Source: Spirochaetales bacterium (lineage in GTDB: Bacteria > Spirochaetota > Spirochaetia > SPDA01). From it: 16,357 nucleotides of DNA. The stretch lies in the NCBI GenBank assembly GCA_004525155.1, contig SPDA01000006.1, positions 1 through 16,357 on the forward strand, read 5' to 3'. The notes under the pieces were generated by a model that ran no database searches, was not told the DNA's origin, and saw only the letters and a list, made by a program, of their open reading frames with translations. Positions 1 to 7,973 of this stretch are shown in pieces; within the stretch, counting starts at the first letter, position 1; every line of letters begins with the position of its first letter. Made by a program: the position numbers and the translations under genes.

Positions 1-1
1 A

Positions 2-943
2 TCCTACCAGATAATCTGTGAACATATGCAGAAAGCCGGCGAGGGTGACATTCTTGCCCTGCTGGAAGAGCGGAAACGAAAGCTTGCCGCTGAGGGCTTG
101 TTCGCGGCTGAACGGAAAAAAAAACTGCCGCCATTTCCGGAACGTGTCGCGGTAATCACCTCCCCGACAGGAGCTGCAATCAGGGATATACTCAGGGTCT
201 TGAAAAGGCGGAATGCCGGCATGCATGTAGTCGTACTTCCTGCGGCAGTGCAGGGGGACGAGGCGGCCCCTGCGCTTGTCCGTCAGTTAATAACCGCTAA
301 CCGGTATCATCTGGCGGATGTAATCATCCTGGGCCGCGGCGGCGGTTCACTCGAGGATCTTCTGCCCTTTTCCGAGGAAGAAGTGGTTCGTGCGGTAGCC
401 GAATCTGCGATACCCGTCATTTCTGCCGTGGGTCATGAAATTGATTGGGCCCTGACAGATTTTGCTGCGGACGTGCGGGCTCCCACGCCCTCGGCTGCGG
501 CCGAAATGGTGTCCGCGGACATGGAAGAAGTTGCAGGACGCGTCGGGTACTACAAAAAACAGCTCATCGGTGTTCTACTGCAGCGGGTGGACAGGGTGCG
601 GCTTCTTCTTTCACGTTTTACCGCGGATCAGCTGGAACGGAGCTTCAGGATCCTGGAGCAGCCTCTGCTCCAGAGGCTGGACGATGCCAAGGAAGGTATA
701 CTGTACGGCCTTAAAGGGTTGGCGAAGGATGCCGGCCATCAAGTTTCGCTGCTTGCGCAGAAAATAACATCTGGTTCCCCGAGGGAGATATTGAGAAAGG
801 GATACGCTCTTGTCACCAGGGACGACACAGGCGCGCTGGTGGCTGCCGCGCGGCAGGTAACACCGCCGGACCTCATCAGGGTCAGGTTTTTGGACGGAGC
901 CGTGAAGGCTTCCGTGGAGGAGACGTCGCATGAAGAACTTTGA
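2..943 (+). CDS. xseA: Exodeoxyribonuclease VII large subunit, 3' part (5' end outside window)
   Basis: Large subunit of exonuclease VII, which degrades single-stranded DNA in both directions to oligonucleotides and acts with many copies of the small XseB subunit. The open frame runs in from the window edge: the codons before the first ATG at 26 continue the family sequence (SYQIICEH, then MQKAGEGD), so 26 is not the real start. 313 residues are visible. The N-terminal OB-fold domain, roughly the first 130 residues of an approximately 450-residue protein, is missing. Visible landmarks are VAVITSPTGAAIRDIL, the GRGGGSLEDL motif, GHEIDWALTDFAADVRAPTP with the conserved His and Asp, a long helical stretch, and the C-terminal SPREILRKGYALV segment. 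The stop overlaps xseB by 14 bases, the usual xseA-xseB coupling. Identification is secure from family sequence; the gene is partial only because of the window. Confidence 0.97.
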   Translation, partial: SYQIICEHMQKAGEGDILALLEERKRKLAAEGLFAAERKKKLPPFPERVAVITSPTGAAIRDILRVLKRRNAGMHVVVLPAAVQGDEAAPALVRQLITANRYHLADVIILGRGGGSLEDLLPFSEEEVVRAVAESAIPVISAVGHEIDWALTDFAADVRAPTPSAAAEMVSADMEEVAGRVGYYKKQLIGVLLQRVDRVRLLLSRFTADQLERSFRILEQPLLQRLDDAKEGILYGLKGLAKDAGHQVSLLAQKITSGSPREILRKGYALVTRDDTGALVAAARQVTPPDLIRVRFLDGAVKASVEETSHEEL

Positions 944-1169
944 AGAAAGACTTGAAAGGCTCGAGACAATCTCGGATGAAATCAACTCCGGAGGCGCAAC
1001 CCTGGACAAGGCCCTGGCCCTTTTCGAAGAGGGTATCAAACTTGCCAGGGGGCTTGAGAAGGACATCGGAAAAATCGAGAGGAAAATCGAAATACTCATT
1101 AATCAGCCGGTAGAGCCGGATGATAAGCCGAACTTTGAACTGTTCGACGACCTGGAAGTACAGGAGTAG
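930..1169 (+). CDS. xseB: Exodeoxyribonuclease VII small subunit
   Basis: Small helical subunit of exonuclease VII, needed to assemble and stabilise the XseA nuclease. The 79-residue length is typical. The family signature is seen in FEERLERLETISDEINSGG, followed by LDKALALFEEGIKLARGLE, which forms the usual two-helix hairpin. The tail is acidic. The ATG at 930 lies inside the end of xseA in another frame, and a GGAGGAG sequence about 7 bases upstream supports this start. The stop at 1167-1169 is only 2 bases before the next gene, so all three genes are probably read from one message. Confidence 0.96.
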   Translation: MKNFEERLERLETISDEINSGGATLDKALALFEEGIKLARGLEKDIGKIERKIEILINQPVEPDDKPNFELFDDLEVQE

Positions 1170-1171
1170 GA

Positions 1172-2131
1172 ATGAAGATGGATCGTAATGGACTCGACCT
1201 TGAGGCGCGGGCATACCTGGAAGAAGCGGATGCCCGGAATCAGGCGCCGCTCATTTCCTTCGGCAGGGAGGAAGCCGGCAGACTCCGGAACGAGATTAAT
1301 GCAGAGATTCTGAAGCTTCTGGGACCGCCGGTGAATTCAGTATCCGTGCGGGAAGTCCGGGTTCCGGGTTTTCAGGAAGATATTACCCTGAGGATATACT
1401 CTCCCCCCGCCGATGGACCTTTCGGAATATTTTTTTACATTCATGGAGGGGGATTTGTAATCGGAAATCTCGAAACCCACGACAGGACCTGCGCCAATAT
1501 CTGTAAAAACGCCGGTTCCGTCGTTGTATCAGTAGATTATCATCTGGCGCCGGAACATCCTTTCCCCGTGCCTCTTGAGGATTGTTATAGCGCTTTTCGC
1601 TGGATAACGGAGCACACCGGGGAGTTAAAAGGCAAAGACGGTTTGATTGCCGTGGGCGGGGACAGCGCGGGCGGAAACCTTACCGCAGCCCTGACCCTCC
1701 TTGCAAGGGATCGGGGAGTCAGAAAAATCGGCTACCAGATTCTCATTTACCCGGCCGTGGATTTTTTTAACCAGGATACTGAATCAATCCGGCTTTTCAC
1801 GGAAGGATTCGGCCTTACCCTGGATGATGCGATCTGGTTCAGCGACTGTTATCTGCCGGATAAAGGGGACCAAAGGAACCCTCTGGCATCCCCTCTTCTG
1901 GCCGAAGACCTGAGCGGCCTGCCGCCTGCCCATGTGATAACGGCGGGGTACGACATTTTGAGGGACGGAGGGCGATCCTATGCGGAGAAACTGCGGCTCG
2001 CAGGCGTACCGGTCACCGAGACCTGTTACGAAAATCAGATCCACGGTTTTCTGAATTACGACGGGATCATCCGGGCAGCGTACGGGGCTTTCGAGGATAT
2101 CGCGGTGAAGCTGAAAGAGTTTTTCGGCTGA
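1172..2131 (+). CDS. Alpha/beta hydrolase, HSL (hormone-sensitive lipase) family esterase
   Basis: Probable cytoplasmic carboxylesterase or lipase of 319 residues, with no signal peptide. The HSL-family fingerprint is complete. It has the oxyanion-hole motif HGGGF at residues 91-95, the nucleophile elbow GDSAGGN at 163-169 with Ser165, the acid motif GYDILRDGG with Asp261, and the catalytic His291 in QIHGF. The motif VDYHLAPEHPFP at 121-132 is also typical. The start at 1172 has AGGAG five bases upstream; a second ATG at 1178 is possible but less well spaced. It begins 2 bases after xseB, so it is probably co-transcribed with xseAB although no functional link is known. The substrate cannot be told from sequence; family members often take short-chain esters. 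A short inverted repeat follows the stop. Confidence 0.93.
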   Translation: MKMDRNGLDLEARAYLEEADARNQAPLISFGREEAGRLRNEINAEILKLLGPPVNSVSVREVRVPGFQEDITLRIYSPPADGPFGIFFYIHGGGFVIGNLETHDRTCANICKNAGSVVVSVDYHLAPEHPFPVPLEDCYSAFRWITEHTGELKGKDGLIAVGGDSAGGNLTAALTLLARDRGVRKIGYQILIYPAVDFFNQDTESIRLFTEGFGLTLDDAIWFSDCYLPDKGDQRNPLASPLLAEDLSGLPPAHVITAGYDILRDGGRSYAEKLRLAGVPVTETCYENQIHGFLNYDGIIRAAYGAFEDIAVKLKEFFG

Positions 2132-2146
2132 ACCGGTTTTCCGGTT
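2131..2146. terminator. Short hairpin between convergent genes, possible weak bidirectional terminator
   Basis: A perfect 6-base inverted repeat (AACCGG, TTTT loop, CCGGTT) lies in the 22-base gap between the converging hydrolase and PQQ-lipoprotein genes. It starts at the last base of the hydrolase stop codon. The position suits a shared terminator, but the stem is short and neither strand has a clear T-run after it, so this is a weak call. Confidence 0.35.
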
Positions 2147-2153
2147 AAACAGT

Positions 2154-3419
2154 CTAGAACAGTTCCTCCAGCACGTAAAAGTAATGCTCGTCGGTACCGA
2201 AAATAATCCAGTTCTGCGCTATGACAGGCGCGCTTAAAATTTTTCCTTCCAGATCCATCTCCCACATCTTTTTCCCTTTGGCAAGGGAAAGACAAACGAG
2301 CCGGGGATGCTCGTGTTCATAACTCGCGTCGATGCCGAAGTAAATATATTTTCCCGCAGCCGTCGGGGCGCTGGTTGTCTGGGCGTCGAGCTTTTTCTGC
2401 CAGGCTATGTTCCCTGTCCCGGCATTGAAGGCCCTAACGACGCTGTCTCCGCTGGTATAGATGACGAGATTTTTCGCGATGGATGGCGCCAGATAATCGA
2501 GGAGTTTCAGGTTGTCGTTAAATAGTTGCGTTGTGTCAAGATTCCTGGTGAAGGCCCAGTCCGTATAATCCGAATACTTCCAGACAAGGGTGCCCGTCTT
2601 GCGCTCATAGCAGTAATATTCCAGGTTCCATACGTCCAGGTAGGGATCGGCAGTTGAAAAATACACGTACCTGTCATTGAGGGCGGGGAAGGAATACCAG
2701 ACCGCGTCCAGCAGCTCCGTATCGAGAACCCAGAGATAATTTCGGATACCTATGTCCCAGACCCCCATGCTGTGGGGCTGACTGACAGGACCGGGAGCGA
2801 AATAAATGCCGTTGTCATAGACCTGGAAGGTGAAATAATGCCAGACGGGATTGGGGATGGTATACAGTTCACGGCCTGTGGCGGGATCCAGAGAATAGAC
2901 GAATCCTCCGTCGCTCACGAAAATAACGGAGTTTTCATGTTTGATGATGGTGGATTGGATGGTGTTGTCCGCCTGGAAGTCCCAGGCAAGGTCTCCGGTT
3001 TCGCGGTTTATGGCGTAGAGTTTTCCGTCGTTGCTGCCGATGTAGAGGCGCTCGTTGTCCGCCACGGGTACCGGATTGATGGCTCCGCCGGTTTTGAAAA
3101 CCCAGCGCATGTATCCGCTTTCAATGTCCAGAGCATACACATTGCCGTCCGTGGAACCGAAATAAATGGTGTTGCCGATAACCACCGGATTGTTGAAAGC
3201 GTAGGCTGCTTCGGATGATTCCTGCAGTTTGAGCTTCCATTTGACCGCGAGGGGCGGCTTGATGCTTGTTTGGGTGTACCCCCGTCCCTGGTCGCCGCGG
3301 AAGGTAACCCAGTCCCTGCTGGCGCCGCAGGAGAAGAGAACGGTAAGAAACAACAGGATCACAACCCACCTGAAAAAGCCGCCTGTCCTGGTCATGCCGC
3401 GATGTGCCTGAATTTTCAA
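2154..3419 (-). CDS. PQQ-repeat beta-propeller lipoprotein (BamB-like fold)
   Basis: Predicted exported lipoprotein of 421 residues built from PQQ-type beta-propeller repeats. The N-terminus has a hydrophobic segment ending in a lipobox, LFSC, with Cys31 followed by Gly-Ala. The repeats show the usual pattern, for example VYALDIESGYMRWVF, LYAINRETGDLAWDF and VYSLDPATGRELY, and continue to the C-terminus. The fold resembles BamB of the outer-membrane protein assembly machine, but the gene is not in a bam context, so I do not assign that role. It is last in the moxR-DUF58-transglutaminase run and probably acts on the outer side of the membrane with them. The start is ambiguous. A TTG at 3419 overlaps the upstream TGA (TTGA) and has a GGGGGA about 8 bases ahead. 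An ATG at 3395 gives a more classical 23-residue lipoprotein signal but has no good ribosome site. No enzyme activity should be assumed from the PQQ name. Confidence 0.87.
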   Translation of the reverse strand: MKIQAHRGMTRTGGFFRWVVILLFLTVLFSCGASRDWVTFRGDQGRGYTQTSIKPPLAVKWKLKLQESSEAAYAFNNPVVIGNTIYFGSTDGNVYALDIESGYMRWVFKTGGAINPVPVADNERLYIGSNDGKLYAINRETGDLAWDFQADNTIQSTIIKHENSVIFVSDGGFVYSLDPATGRELYTIPNPVWHYFTFQVYDNGIYFAPGPVSQPHSMGVWDIGIRNYLWVLDTELLDAVWYSFPALNDRYVYFSTADPYLDVWNLEYYCYERKTGTLVWKYSDYTDWAFTRNLDTTQLFNDNLKLLDYLAPSIAKNLVIYTSGDSVVRAFNAGTGNIAWQKKLDAQTTSAPTAAGKYIYFGIDASYEHEHPRLVCLSLAKGKKMWEMDLEGKILSAPVIAQNWIIFGTDEHYFYVLEELF

Positions 3420-5617
3420 AGATATATCCCCCGGAGGGAGAAGGGTTTACGCAGAATGTTGAAAAAACCGGGCGCCCTCAAGCCGCGCAGTTTTCCGTAG
3501 GCCCTTCGGAGGTCTTTCCAGAGCTCCGCATCTTCCCCCTCGGCAAAACGGGTGCGGTACCGCAGTCCGGTGTAGAGACCCGCAAACTCGCCGAACTCGG
3601 GCAGAACCTCCGCGTATTCCAGGGCTGTCAGGGAGTCCTTTTTAACGGGCAGTCCGCCTGCGGCAAGCTTCATGAGCAGCAGCCGGTACAGGGCCTTGAG
3701 ACCTGAAACAGTGTCACGCCTGCCGGCGAGAAAAAGCAGGAACTGCTTGCCGAACCGGAAGGCATAAAGAGAAAAAACCACAAGGCCTGTGATACCCGCG
3801 AAAATTCTCACTACCAGGCCCCAGGGGAACACGAAAAGGTCTTCAGGCGCCCGGTAGTCCTCGATGAGGGGGATTACCACGTCTCTCGAATTAGGATCAA
3901 AACCCGGCGGCGGGGGTATTGCGAAGGAGGTGGTTTCAAAATCGACCCAGCCGTAGGGAGGCAGGTAAAACTGTGTCCAGGAATGACGGTGGGAGGTGGT
4001 GACAAGATACAGCTGGTCCGGAGGAAACTCCAGAAGCTTGGGGATGTGCTTCTCCAGTTCCGCAAGTCCCCTCCTGTGCGCAGCGGTCTGCAGCTCCTTT
4101 GCCGCCAGGTATCCGGTAACGACCCGCGAAGGTACGCCGGCGAGCCTGCCCAGCAGGGCGGAAGTATTGGAAAACTCGGAACAGTCACCGGTACGGACCG
4201 AGGTAAGAAATTTCTCAAGTTTTTCAATTTCCACGGAATCGTCGAAACCAAGTTCATACTGGAAGGTGGAAAAGCTCTTTAATATTCCCATTATCGCCTC
4301 GATGGCGGAACCGCTTTTACCCACCATTTCATCCATGTACCCGGTGAAGACCGAAAGATTTTCCGGGGAAAGAGAAACGGAGAGATAATCGGCGAACGCA
4401 AGTTTTTCCTGCTCCGTCAGCGGACGGGCTTTCCTCCATTGCTCCATGCCCGTTATGCTCATGAGGCTTACCGCCTGATAGGAATAATCGAAGGGATGAA
4501 ACTGCGGGTTCAGTATGGTCGGCTCTATGGAGTTCGGCCTGTAGGGCACTACCCGCTCAGAAATAGTGGATAAATAGAATATATTCTGCGGAATACGCCC
4601 CTGGTCAGCCGGAATGTCCGGGTCAACCCAGGTTTCAAGGAAACGCTGATAAGGCATGGTGTAAAAATCCTCATCCTTCTTTATACGGATGAAGCCCAGG
4701 ACAGGATCGAGGCTGCTGTAGTAATTCTCCGCCGCGTATACGGGATTGACGGGGCTGGCGATTACCATGACCGCGTACTGCCTTCCGCCCTCGCCGGAGC
4801 CGGTCCGGCCCTCCCTCGAATCGGATCTGCCTGTCTGCGCGCTTCCCCACTGGTCCGAAGGGATCCCCTGCAGCTCTCCTTCCTGGTTTCCGGTTTCCCC
4901 CTCGTCCCCGTCCTCACCGGCTCCCTGTTTGTCCATGGGCCACCGCTTGCCGCCTTCGTAATTGTTATGGATGGTCTGGGGAAGATCTTCATCAATTGGA
5001 TTGAAGACAATGGAATGCTTTACGAAATTCGGCGGCAGAAACAGGGCCAGTACAAGCAGTACCGGCGCCGCTGCCGCGAAAATAATGAATTCCCTGCGCC
5101 CGCGCCTGTCCTCCCTGCTGTGAAAAGCTGAAAAATATAGCACCAGCCCGTGCGCAAGAAACGAGAGAATGCATACAAAAAGCAGAATCTGGGTTATGCC
5201 GGAAGATTCCCTGGCGGCGGTTTCCGAACTTCTCGCGAAATTGAGAAGCCGGTAATAGATAAAGGCGAGAAAAAACTGCTCTATTACCGCAGCCCACTGC
5301 CCAGGCGGGCCTGCGCGGAAAATGATAAAGGTCAGGACAAAAGAGACACAGGCGCCGGCGAGAAGCAGGAGGGACCCGGTTCCGAACCCATTAATAATCA
5401 GGGCCGTAAAGATGAGGCTTCCCCCGAGGATTAAAAAAAGCCTCGGCCGGAACCGCGGCGGCGAGAAAAAAAAGGCAATGAGCATTTCTCCCGGCACTAC
5501 CACAAACCAGAGCATGATACCCGTCCAGTCGTAGGGAACGACTATGGCTGGGTGAAGGATGGGAATGAGCAGTGCGAGAATATACAGGAAAAGCCGCGTA
5601 AAAAACTGAAATTTAAT
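3416..5617 (-). CDS. TgpA-like transglutaminase-domain membrane protein, probable ATT start
   Basis: Membrane protein of 733 residues if it begins at the ATT codon at 5617. Order of parts (numbered from ATT): several N-terminal membrane helices to about residue 195; a hydrophilic Gly/Glu/Asp-rich linker around 215-280; a transglutaminase-like domain with the full Cys-His-Asp triad, Cys479 in GDCSEFS, His545 in RHSW and Asp559 in GWVDFE; another membrane helix near 595-620; and a cytoplasmic tail resembling the C-terminal domain of TgpA proteins (LTALEYAEVLPEFGEFAG). Family members are thought to modify or cleave envelope proteins or peptides; the substrate is unknown. The frame opens as far as an ATG at 5782, also with a purine-rich stretch before it, but that start would overlap the DUF58 gene by 170 bases and add an unlikely N-terminus. 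The next in-frame ATG, at 5515, would cut the first membrane helix. A perfect AGGAGG at 5626-5631 points to the ATT. Confidence 0.88.
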   Translation of the reverse strand: MKFQFFTRLFLYILALLIPILHPAIVVPYDWTGIMLWFVVVPGEMLIAFFFSPPRFRPRLFLILGGSLIFTALIINGFGTGSLLLLAGACVSFVLTFIIFRAGPPGQWAAVIEQFFLAFIYYRLLNFARSSETAARESSGITQILLFVCILSFLAHGLVLYFSAFHSREDRRGRREFIIFAAAAPVLLVLALFLPPNFVKHSIVFNPIDEDLPQTIHNNYEGGKRWPMDKQGAGEDGDEGETGNQEGELQGIPSDQWGSAQTGRSDSREGRTGSGEGGRQYAVMVIASPVNPVYAAENYYSSLDPVLGFIRIKKDEDFYTMPYQRFLETWVDPDIPADQGRIPQNIFYLSTISERVVPYRPNSIEPTILNPQFHPFDYSYQAVSLMSITGMEQWRKARPLTEQEKLAFADYLSVSLSPENLSVFTGYMDEMVGKSGSAIEAIMGILKSFSTFQYELGFDDSVEIEKLEKFLTSVRTGDCSEFSNTSALLGRLAGVPSRVVTGYLAAKELQTAAHRRGLAELEKHIPKLLEFPPDQLYLVTTSHRHSWTQFYLPPYGWVDFETTSFAIPPPPGFDPNSRDVVIPLIEDYRAPEDLFVFPWGLVVRIFAGITGLVVFSLYAFRFGKQFLLFLAGRRDTVSGLKALYRLLLMKLAAGGLPVKKDSLTALEYAEVLPEFGEFAGLYTGLRYRTRFAEGEDAELWKDLRRAYGKLRGLRAPGFFNILRKPFSLRGIYL

Positions 5618-6953
5618 GGGAATTTCCTCCTGAAACCGGTGCCTTGCCGAAAAGTGATATGGAAAGTTTATGGGTATCCAGGGAATCCTTTCCAAACCGG
5701 CGTATTGTGCCGGCAGGCAGAATTTCCCTTCTCGCCATCCATGTCTGGGGAAGGTATAAGCCGGGCCTTCCGAATAGAACATGGTCCTTCCTGCTGCTGT
5801 CCCCGGCCGTGTCGTTTTCCCTTTCAGCCTGCTTCCTTAAGGAAACCGCGGTCATTGTGTGAATGGTGAAATCCGCATAGTGGGAGGCAGCCAGGGAAAG
5901 ACCCGAATCAAAAGGGGTGGTAAAGATGAAAATCTGGTTCGATGCGGGCTCTTCCGGAAAATTGAGACGGTCTCCGGAGTACCAGAGGGAACTCAGGACC
6001 GTGGCAAGCTTCACGATATCCTTGACGGTATCTATTTTATAATCCTCCGTCCCCGTTCTGACAATAAAACTGTAATCTTCGTGTTCTTTTTTGATGTTCC
6101 AAAGAAAAGTGATGAGCCTGCTCTTCATGTAATCGAGATGCATGACTGCGTCCAGACTTCTTACCCGTGACTGTTTATAGGTCCGTACATCGACGTACAG
6201 CACCTTGGTCTGCTCCTGGGTGACAGGGGATATCCTCGTTATGAACTTGTTCACCCGGGAGGAGGCTTTCCAGTTGATGTCGCGTATCCTGTCGCCGGGT
6301 ATATACTCGCGCATGTAATATTTTTCCTCGTCGGCGTTCTTCTGCCGGTTCTTGCTGTCGAATCCGCCCATGGTGTCGAGGTTGAGTCTGGATGATTCCG
6401 TCAGCAGCCTGGGCTGGACCGGCAGATGCCGGTGCATGGTTTCCCCGAACCTGGTGCGGGTAAGACCGAAGATGTCCCTTATGAGGAGAATGCCTCTCAC
6501 GAGGGCCAGACCTGAAACAGGAAGGCTGAAAGGTACCCTCAGGCTCCCGTCCCCGGTGAAATTAGATTCAACGAAAAACGGCAGGAAGACGGAAGAATCG
6601 AGTTTAAGCCTCCCGGAGATCCTGAAATGTACGCGGAAAAAGAAAAAACTGCGGGCTTGGGGGATGGTCAGCACCTGGAACGCGCCCTCCCTGCCCGCGT
6701 AGAGGGCCTGGGTGGAATCCCAGTTAATGGAGGCTGCGCCGAACCTGCGGGCCTGAATCCTCCCGAGGATGATGAAAAGGCAGAGAAGAAACAGCGCGAT
6801 TAGTGAAATGTAGAGGCCATAGGCGTTTTTCTGTGCATAGGATTTTCCAAGTATGTAGAACAGCGCGGCGCAGAGCAGAGTCCCGGCAGGAGTAAAAGGA
6901 AAATAAAAAGCCGCCGTCCGAAACAACTTTTGAATGCCGCGCATGAATTTCAT
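5613..6953 (-). CDS. DUF58 domain protein
   Basis: DUF58 family protein of 446 residues, found next to MoxR ATPases in many bacteria. Two membrane helices lie at about residues 15-35 and 45-65. They are followed by a beta-rich domain and the diagnostic DUF58 motif REYIPGDRIRDINWKASSR at 215-233. The following segment VLYVDVRTYK occupies the position of the VWA-like domain but lacks a clear DxSxS metal site, as in many members. The ATG at 6953 has AGAGG four bases upstream; an ATG at 6944 is possible. It starts 19 bases after moxR ends, and its TAA overlaps the probable ATT start of the transglutaminase gene. It probably acts as a membrane partner of the MoxR ATPase; the biochemical role in this family is not established. 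Confidence 0.92.
   Translation of the reverse strand: MKFMRGIQKLFRTAAFYFPFTPAGTLLCAALFYILGKSYAQKNAYGLYISLIALFLLCLFIILGRIQARRFGAASINWDSTQALYAGREGAFQVLTIPQARSFFFFRVHFRISGRLKLDSSVFLPFFVESNFTGDGSLRVPFSLPVSGLALVRGILLIRDIFGLTRTRFGETMHRHLPVQPRLLTESSRLNLDTMGGFDSKNRQKNADEEKYYMREYIPGDRIRDINWKASSRVNKFITRISPVTQEQTKVLYVDVRTYKQSRVRSLDAVMHLDYMKSRLITFLWNIKKEHEDYSFIVRTGTEDYKIDTVKDIVKLATVLSSLWYSGDRLNFPEEPASNQIFIFTTPFDSGLSLAASHYADFTIHTMTAVSLRKQAERENDTAGDSSRKDHVLFGRPGLYLPQTWMARREILPAGTIRRFGKDSLDTHKLSISLFGKAPVSGGNSH
5626..5631 (-). promoter_or_regulatory. Perfect Shine-Dalgarno AGGAGG selecting an ATT start codon
   Basis: On the minus strand AGGAGG is followed by 8 bases and then ATT AAA TTT, in frame with the transglutaminase gene. 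No ATG, GTG or TTG lies at a usable distance. The ATT at 5617-5615 shares one base with the TAA stop of the DUF58 gene (ATTAA), a start/stop overlap of the kind used for translational coupling. Confidence 0.7.
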
Positions 6954-6972
6954 TCAGCCTCTGCCGTTATTA

Positions 6973-7935
6973 TCAGGACCTCTTCTCCACGGGCGTGGAG
7001 TCGAGGATGGTACGAAGCAGTTCCGGAACATCTCTTGTAGCATCATGCATTATTATCCTGTGGGCTACGGTCGGTATGAAGATTTCCTTGATGAGGTCTA
7101 TCGATACATAATCATCGCCCCTCACAAGTGCAAGGGCCCGTGCAAGCCTGGAAACTTTTATACCGGCCCTGGGGCTTCCGCCCATGTGTACATCCGGATG
7201 GCTTCTTGTCTTTCTTACGAGGGCAACGATGTACTCAATGACATCAGGATGTATGCTTACCTCATCCACCAGGGCCTGCCAGGCAAGGAGATCCCCGGAG
7301 GTGATCACGGGACGGAAATTTGCCCAGGAATTTTCCTTTCCGTGCATCGTTACAATTTCCGCTTCCACGGACGCTTCCGGGAAGCCCATGGATACCCTCA
7401 GCATGAAACGGTCCAGCTGCGGAGCCGGCAGGGGAAACAGGTGAACCCCTTCCAGGTTCATGGTGGCAATAATAAAAAACGGGTCCGGAAGAACGTAGGT
7501 TTTACCCTCGATACTGACGGTCTGTTCTTCCATGACCTGGAAAAAGCTGCCCTGGGTTTTCGGGGTTAGCAGGTTGATTTCGTCACAGAGGATGAAGTGC
7601 GCGAAAATGGGGCCTTCGGTAAAGATCATGCTGTCGGAGGAACTTAAAAACCGCGTGTAACCCAGGATGTCCTGGGGAAGAAGATCAACCGTGCACTGTA
7701 TCCTGGAGAAGCTATCGATTTTCGTTCCGTTGTCGGGAACCTCGTCTTCCCACTGTATCGAGCCTGCCAGGGCCCTGGCCAGGGAGGTCTTGCCGACACC
7801 GTGACTGTCGGCCAGCATGACATGGCCGCCCGCTATTTTGGCTGCGATTATGTACTCAAGTTTTTTTCCGTCGATGTAGACGATTGAACGAATGTTGCTG
7901 ATAAGCTTTTCTATTTCCAAATGGACTTGTTTCAT
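6973..7935 (-). CDS. MoxR-family AAA+ ATPase
   Basis: Cytoplasmic AAA+ ATPase of the MoxR family, 320 residues, likely to act as a chaperone or remodelling factor for the neighbouring membrane proteins. Walker A is ADSHGVGKT at 42-50, Walker B is FILCDEIN at 114-121, sensor 1 is ATMN with Asn160, the Arg-containing LDRF is at 174-177, and the sensor 2 region is GGSPRAG at 252-258. Two family-typical residues differ: Leu follows DEIN where Arg is usual, and ATMNLE replaces the usual AT-NP. The frame opens to 8010, but that would overlap the 51-residue gene and add 25 residues unlike the family. The ATG at 7935 gives the normal MoxR N-terminus. No ribosome site precedes it; a promoter-like element lies immediately upstream instead. 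Confidence 0.93.
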   Translation of the reverse strand: MKQVHLEIEKLISNIRSIVYIDGKKLEYIIAAKIAGGHVMLADSHGVGKTSLARALAGSIQWEDEVPDNGTKIDSFSRIQCTVDLLPQDILGYTRFLSSSDSMIFTEGPIFAHFILCDEINLLTPKTQGSFFQVMEEQTVSIEGKTYVLPDPFFIIATMNLEGVHLFPLPAPQLDRFMLRVSMGFPEASVEAEIVTMHGKENSWANFRPVITSGDLLAWQALVDEVSIHPDVIEYIVALVRKTRSHPDVHMGGSPRAGIKVSRLARALALVRGDDYVSIDLIKEIFIPTVAHRIIMHDATRDVPELLRTILDSTPVEKRS

Positions 7936-7943
7936 ATTCGTGT

Positions 7944-7973
7944 AGTGTACCGCAATTAATGCAACTAATTCAA
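7944..7973 (-). promoter_or_regulatory. Predicted promoter for moxR, leaderless type
   Basis: On the minus strand TTGAAT (7973-7968) is followed by 18 bases and TACACT (7949-7944). The -10 element ends 8 bases before the moxR ATG, so transcription would begin within a base or two of the start codon. No Shine-Dalgarno sequence is present. It overlaps the end of the 51-residue gene, so moxR may have both this promoter and read-through from upstream. Confidence 0.5.

Noticed and set aside
6934..7569. 211-codon plus-strand open frame opposite moxR
   Set aside because: Fully antisense to a clear MoxR ATPase; its translation resembles no family I know and has no ribosome site.
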